From Carya illinoinensis (lineage: Eukaryota; Streptophyta; Magnoliopsida; Fagales; Juglandaceae), in contig NC_056765.1 in assembly GCF_018687715.1 (NCBI RefSeq), forward strand, positions 12,142,001 to 12,206,000: DNA of 64,000 nucleotides. Reading direction: 5' to 3'. Of the stretch, positions 58,321 to 64,000 are shown one piece after another. A program made the translations under genes and the position numbers. The notes beneath the pieces are model-generated. The model was not told the DNA's origin and searched no databases. It worked only from the letters and a program-made list of their open reading frames with translations. Position 1 is the stretch's first letter. Every line of letters starts with the position of its first letter.

Positions 58321-59081
58321 CCGTGTCCTAAAGTAATAATTTGCGTTTAAACTCCACGCAGAGTGGATTTTGGCCAAAAAGCTATTGGCAGACACGTTCA
58401 AAGCTTGAGCTTCGAGTCCCAAAGTCCCCACGATAAATTCAAGGTCAATATTTCTTAGAAATGGGTTTTACACGTAAACAGTACGAGACACAGACCTAAT
58501 GCCTAATACTTTTCTTTAAAAAATTTGTACAAACTATATATAATATTATTCTTATAATTATGATGGAATAAATTGGGTAAAATGTCTACTTGATGAGTAA
58601 TAATACAGCGGTCGGCTGTAATTTTTTTATAATTATTTTACAATTAGTATAACACTTTATAAAAAATATAAAAAATTTCAATTTTAAATAACTAACCTTC
58701 ATTTAAGATAGAGTAATAAGAGAAACTGAGTACTACTATTAGGCCATCTAAAACTTACTTCATAGAAGGCCAAGCAGCATTAGTCTCAAAGAATTATAAG
58801 GATGAATTTAAATAATAAGTTGAAATAAAAATTAAAAGTTAAATAAAATATTTTTAAAATATTATTTTTTAATATTATTATTGTTTTAAAATTTAAAAAA
58901 ATTAGATTATTTATTGTATTTTTTATAAAAATTTAATAAAATTATAATGATTATATAAGATGAGATGAAATAGGTTAAAAGACCTTTTGTACCCAAACAT
59001 CCCCTTAGTGAATGTTTTTATTGTTTAATAATAAAATGAGTACAACCAAATGTTATATGGCTCTAAACAGCAAACTAATAA
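58321..59081. other. AT-rich spacer with a MITE
   Basis: No gene. About 58790-59010 is a diverged member of the GTTTGGAT MITE family ('gttaaataaaatattttt', 'agatgagatgaaat', ending 'tgtacccaaacatcccc'). Confidence 0.55.
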
Positions 59082-59302
59082 GAGTTTTGCTACATACAAT
59101 CGGTAAATGCAGTCGGCGTGCAGTTGGATGTGTAGAATGAATAAAAAAAATTATAAAAAAAATTTTTATATTCAGGGAGACCTACATGAATAAAAAAAAG
59201 TTATAAAAATAATTTTTTTTTTCATGTAGGTCCCGTATTAATTTATTTTTTTATAGCCGATTACACGTCGATTACATTTATCGACTGTAAAAAATATTTC
59301 TC
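59082..59302. mobile_element. 221-bp MITE with perfect 9-bp TSD AACTAATAA
   Basis: The ends are GAGTTTTGCTACATACAATC and, reverse-complemented, GAGAAATATTTTTTACAGTC. The following 'ggtaaatgcagtcggcgtg' pairs with 'gataaatgtaatcgacgtg', so the inverted repeats exceed 40 bp imperfectly. AACTAATAA lies at 59073-59081 and 59303-59311. The 9-bp duplication points to a Mutator-type origin. Related shorter elements lie at 23187-23320 and about 25320-25480. Confidence 0.88.
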
Positions 59303-59311
59303 AACTAATAA

Positions 59312-60350
59312 AGCTGTTAGTAGGACTGTTCACCTGACCGACCTGATTGAAAAATCACAAGTTTCGAACCGACCCGATTTAAAGAATTTCTATTTGACTG
59401 ATTAAATAGTTATCCGAACCGAATGTATTTCCAGAAAAATCGGGTTTCCAACTCAATCTTTTTTTAATTTTATAAATACATCATTTTTTGATTACGGTCA
59501 ATGTGGTTAATGACTCAATACTCTCTTTCTTACGTATGAGGTTGAATACGTGACCACAAGAGCACTAGACTCTAGAACTTGAATTTGCTTTAAGTCACAT
59601 CGTCGATTAATGCCATTCTTTAATCTACTTTTTTTGTCATGTGATTTCTCTTTCAAGTGGTTTATTGCATAAGCTTGAAGAACGTCTTTTGAAGATCAAG
59701 AGTCCAGAGACCAAGATCTAAAATCCAAATAAAGCAAACTCAAATGATATTGTTTCTTCTCTTTTCTTTATGGTCATTAAAAATTGTTTTGTTATCTTCG
59801 GGTTGGCAGATAACAAGATCTTGGAATATCTTGTGTCTTAGAAGACAATGTAACCAACGATGAAACTAAAGCAGAGGATTGAAGGAGGCGTGCACCCATT
59901 CTGCTTGAGGTTTCATTGTCAAAGCATAACAACACAAGTTCTTTCTCATATAAAGATAAAGCTCGGCCCTTTCAAATTTCCGTATCACTATGATCAAACA
60001 CAAAACATCTTCTCTAAGACTACAAGGCATATGGAGTCATCATCGACGACCAACACACGTAACCTCACAGGGATCTGGTTTGGAACAACATCGCCGACTA
60101 TCCAAGCTTCGCTTGGGTAGAAATGAATCCGGATCTATCTCTTTCGTTTTCTCTAAATGAATCTGGTCTAGAACCCTTCCCAAGTACAAAACCCAAATGA
60201 TAAATCCCAGAAAACAAACACCCAAAAGAAGATGGGTGTAAAAACAGAAATCAGTTAATAACCCGATTCTGAACCTTTTTACCGAAACGGTTACGGAATT
60301 TTCCAAATCCCGAACCAATTCTTTTCGGGTCGGTTAATTTGTGTCGCGTC
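59312..60350. mobile_element. Possible hAT-like non-autonomous element
   Basis: 59335-59460 ('gactgttcacctgaccgacc', 'cgaaccgacccgattt') and 60255-60345 ('gaaccaattcttttcgggtcggtt') look like inverted arms enclosing about 800 bp of non-coding DNA. I found no clean target duplication, so boundaries are approximate. Confidence 0.4.
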
Positions 60351-61739
60351 TGGTCGAAGTGCTTGATGAAAATCAGTTGCTGGCTATGTGGTTCAGCCCT
60401 AACTGTTAGACATTCTAGATAGAGTATAACGAGAGTGATATTACCTCAAGCAGTAAATCTCATATGAGTGCAATTGTTTCACGAATTTCCACAATCATTG
60501 TTGTCCATCCAAAATCATCTTCGTCGATGATGGAGTTTGCTATATGGTAATATTAGAGCAACACTTATAAATTTCATAACCTAAATGTCGGGACTAGAGA
60601 GACACATATTTCCAAAGAGAGAAAGATTTGTTGTGCCAAGACCAATGTGTTGTACCAAAGGGGGAAAGGGCTAATAGCCTTCTAAGTGTAACCCCTGACA
60701 GGGAAGAGGTGTGCATAGTAGACACCCCTTTACTATATCTCTCACTCGCATATAGTGAGTAAAACCCCAAGTCTGCATTTCTTAGTATATTATCAATCTT
60801 ATTCATACTAGTAACTCACTTAAAAATGAGTAGCACTAAAGCTATCCCAAGTGCAGGAGGATGTCGTGTAATAATTAGGAATAAATTCCTAAATCATCTC
60901 CTCAGGGAAAGTTGCTTAAAAATCAAACTTGTTGAAAAGAGTGAAAAATTTCACAAAGAGAAAATAAAATGATATGTGCAATGGATGGAAAAGGGTACTA
61001 GTCATGGACTAGATTCATATTTTTAGATTTTGATTGTCAGATTGGAATGTAAAGGACTAATAAATTAAACTCAGAAATTAATAAAACTAAATTAAAAATT
61101 AAACTAAATTAAGAAGTAATTGACAAAACATGTACTGAAATTGAAAAGCCCTAAAAATCAATGTCATAGGGTTCATCAATATATTCAAATCACAAATTCT
61201 CAAATTAAACCACCGTAATTGTAATCACTATCAAAATAAAAGCTTAACGAAACGATAAAAATAAATAACATGAATTGAATGAATAACAAATAAATTACTT
61301 AAACGTCTAAATCAAAATTCTCCAAAATAATTCAGAAACTCAAAACTGAAATGAAATAGCAAGTAGGAAATTGAAAAGATCAAGCCAGTTGAATGGAGAT
61401 GAAGATTCGAAGCGGTGGAGGAGGCTGAGCTGCAATGGCAATTGGACCCCTCAAGGAGTTCTTCAATCTGCTACAGTGTGAGTGAATAATCCAGTGGAAA
61501 TTGTGTAGCTGCGTGAATGATCGATTGAATGAATCCTCCTCTCCGAATCTGAACGAAAAAAAAAAAAAAATGAATTCTAAGTGTTTCTCTACTAAAAAAC
61601 GAGTTTTCCAGCCCAAGAGTCGTCCTAAGATGTAAAGAAAACATATATATACTCTGATGGCGGAATAAATCCTGATCTGTAAAAATGCGATTTTCGCTCC
61701 AGCGGAGTGTCGAACGAACATCCAGCCTTTGACTCTGCC
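60351..61739. other. Non-coding DNA next to the gypsy element
   Basis: No gene. 60830-60880 contains 'gctatcccaagtgcaggagg', a motif I associate with downstream regions of Athila-type elements, so part may belong to the retrotransposon. Overlapping minus-strand ORFs at 61380-61803 have no recognisable domain. Confidence 0.45.
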
Positions 61740-61858
61740 TAAGTTCGCTCAACCACAAACAGCTGCTCATCCGGGAAACTATCATCAAAAGGAAGGCTAA
61801 CATTTGAAGAAGGAGATGATGACAATCTAGAGAGGTGGTCAGCTACCATGTTTTCAAC

Positions 61859-63385
61859 TCATTTCTTATCCTTAATGTTGATGTTGAACTCTTGAAATAA
61901 TAGAATCCAACGAATCAAGCGTGGCTTTGCATCTTTCTTAACCAACAAATACTTAAGAGCAGAGTGGTCAGTGAAAATAGTAACAGGAGAACTAAGAATA
62001 TAAGTCCGAAATTTATCAAGTGCAAAAACCACTACAAGCAATTCCTTTTCAGTAGTGGTATAATTTTTCTGGGCATCATTCAAGGTTCTACTAGCATAAT
62101 AAATCACAAATGGCCTATTATCCACCCGCTGCCTCAAAACAGCTCCTAAGGCATAGTCACTAGCATCTGTCATAATCTTAAAAGGAAGATCCCACTGCGG
62201 AGGTTGCACAATAGGTACAGTGGTAAGCGATTTCTTAAGGGTATCAAAAGATTTTTGGCACTCATCAGTCCAAACAAATTCAATATCATTTTGTAAAAGA
62301 GTGCACAAAGGTTTTGCAATAGAACTAAACCCTTGAATAAACCGCCTATAAAAGCTAGCATGACCAAGAAAAGAACGAATATCCCTAACTGTCATAGGAA
62401 TAGGAAGTTTAAATATTAATTCAATCTTTGCCTTGTCAACCTTTATACCCTCAGAAGAAACAATATGCCCCAATATAATGCCCTGAGTGACCATAAATTG
62501 GCATTTCTCCCAATTAAGTAAAAGATTTTTTTCCTCACATCTCTGGAGAATACGTGCCAAATTATGTAAACAACTCTCAAAGGATTTTTCAAAAATAGAG
62601 AAATCATCCATGAATATTTCACAAATGTCATCAATCATATCAGAAAAAATACTCATCATGCATATCTGAAAAGTAGCTAGAGCATTACACAAACCAAAAG
62701 GCATTCTAGTAAAAGCAAAAGTGCCAAAAGGACAGGTGAAAGTAGTTTTCTCCTGATCCTCAGGCGCTACAGCAATTTGATAATAACCAAAATAGCCATC
62801 CAAGAAACAATAATATGCATTACCAGCTACTATTTCCAAAATTTGATCCAAGAATGGTAAAGAAAAATGATCATTCTTACTGGCTGAATTAAGTTTTTTA
62901 TAGTCAATGCACATTCTCCAGCCAGTAACCATTCTAGTTGGAATCAACTCATTTTTATCATTTTTTATGACAGTCAAACAAGATTTTTTTGGTACCACTT
63001 GAGTTGGACTTACCCACTTACTGTCCGAGATAGGGTAAATGATACTTACTGCGAGTATCTTAAGCACTTCCTCTTTCACAACTTCCTTCATGGTAGGATT
63101 GAGCCTACGTTGAGCATCACGAACTGGTCTAGCATCGTCTTCAAGATGGATTATGTGGGTACATACAGCGGCATCAATGCCTTTGATGTCAGCTATTGTC
63201 CAACCAATTGCGCCTCGATGCTTCCTTAATACTTCAATCAACTGGGCTTCATCCTTCTGATTTAGCTTTGAGGAAATTACTACCGGAAAAGTGCCTTCTT
63301 CAGGACCAAGGAACACATACTTTAAATCTTGAGGAAGTGGTTTCAGTTCCAACTGGGAAACTTCTTCCTCTGAAGATTTAAGCAT
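61859..63385 (-). pseudogene. gypsy reverse transcriptase and RNase H (508 codons open)
   Basis: Reads the Athila-style RT entry ([35 protein letters not shown]), [32 protein letters not shown] and the catalytic FMDDFS (the F-M-D-D form is usual for this lineage). RNase H/thumb blocks follow: [50 protein letters not shown] and [11 protein letters not shown]. It is one long open segment but lacks integrase and is out of frame with the protease to its right, so it is non-functional as a polyprotein. Confidence 0.92.
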
Positions 63386-64000
63386 GTCTGTGGTGGTAGA
63401 GCTTCAAACTGGGGTTTCCATCTTGCTCCCGCAAATTGTACTTCAAGTGGTAAAGATGAATCTGCAAAACAATCAAAAAAATCAAAGTCATCTTCATTGA
63501 TATGATCAACTTTCTCATCAAGTAAAAATTCAGGTGTTTGAAAAATATAATCATCATCAGATAAGAGAGAAGTTGAGCAAATAAAATATGTTGGTGTCAA
63601 ACTCTCCACAGCATTCAAATCACTTGTGTCATCAAAATGTGCTGGCATCTTGCAAGCGTTGAAAACGTTCAACTCAAGTGCCATGTTCCCAAAGGTAAGC
63701 TTCAAAACTCCACTTCTGCAATTGATCAATGCATTTGATGTAGCTAGAAATGGTCTTCTTAGGATGACAGGAGCTTGGTAAATAGTAGAGACCGGCTGCT
63801 GCATGTCAAGAACCACAAAATCTACTGGATAGTAGAATTTGTCCACCTGGACCAACACGTCCTTTACAATACCCCTCGGTACCTTAACTGATCTGTCAGC
63901 TAGCTGTAGCATGATGGAAGTCTTTTTCAGCTCACCCAATCCCAACTGCTTAGATACTGAAAACAGTAGCAAGTTCACACTACTCCCCAAATCAAGTAAA
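63343..64000 (-). pseudogene. gypsy protease region, runs off the window
   Basis: At the window edge the minus strand reads LLDLGSSVNLL, the retropepsin active site with its catalytic Asp (63991-63993). DVLVQVDKFYYPVDFVVLD follows, then an acidic linker (EDDFDFFDCFADS). The frame ends at 63343, 42 nt inside the overlapping RT frame, showing a frameshift near 63390. Confidence 0.85.

Larger units (their letters stand above)
61740..64000 (-). mobile_element. Ty3/gypsy (Athila-type) retrotransposon, partial
   Basis: The minus strand carries protease, reverse transcriptase and RNase H in gypsy order and continues beyond the right edge (GAG and 5' LTR not in the window). After RNase H a stop at 61859 interrupts the reading, although recognisable element sequence (VADHLSRL-like) continues to about 61740. 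No integrase follows, so the element is truncated at its 3' side. Confidence 0.88.

Overview
This window is nuclear DNA from a woody dicot. The small AT-rich 'GTTTGGAT...ATCCAAAC' MITEs with internal 'gagatgagatgag' (near 6794, 25725, 53390 and 58790) suggest Fagales (walnut, pecan or oak type). That placement is an inference from repeat style only. I can support two intact protein-coding genes, both on the minus strand: a TIR-NBS-LRR (TNL) immune receptor (36366 down to 31077, five exons) and a MAP kinase most like MPK13 (58086 down to 54693, six exons). Almost everything else is transposable elements, gene fragments and AT-rich spacer.

Layout. 1-290: 5' end of a non-LTR-type retroposon copy. 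About 1650-6724: decayed CACTA (En/Spm) transposon with TNP2-type transposase remains, minus strand. 6725-7121: MITEs, then a scrap of the last MPK13 exon that stops at a CACTA-like terminus. 7573-14965: Ty1/copia element (plus strand) with both LTRs and several nonsense and frameshift breaks. 14966-17851: transcript-like DNA with no sustained ORF. 17852-22666: second copia element (minus strand). 22667-36450: TNL cluster with two truncated TNL 3' copies (fragment 1 at 23782-24631, fragment 2 at 27190-28722), a duplicated MPK13 3' segment (about 29020-30510) carrying a solo LTR, and the full TNL. 36600-54000: AT-rich spacer holding two GC-rich hAT-type elements with perfect 8-bp target-site duplications (TSDs), two neighbouring retroposons with perfect long TSDs, a large solo LTR (TSD AGAAA), a relic TIR exon, a mini-CACTA element, two tRNA-derived SINEs and several MITEs. 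54693-58086: MPK13-like gene. 59082-59302: MITE with a 9-bp TSD. 61740-64000: Athila-type Ty3/gypsy pol, minus strand, running off the right edge.

How the genes relate. TNLs trigger effector-dependent immunity, and group-B MAP kinases act in stress and developmental cascades, but nothing here proves a joint function. The physical link is a duplication: the 3' end and downstream flank of the MPK13 gene (53810-55120) recur directly downstream of the TNL, in the same orientation. A shorter third piece of the gene lies at 6999-7121.

The observation I find most novel is a C-terminal array of 11-residue repeats on the TNL family. It is intact in truncated fragment 1, broken into two frames in fragment 2, and cut short by frameshifts in the otherwise intact TNL gene.
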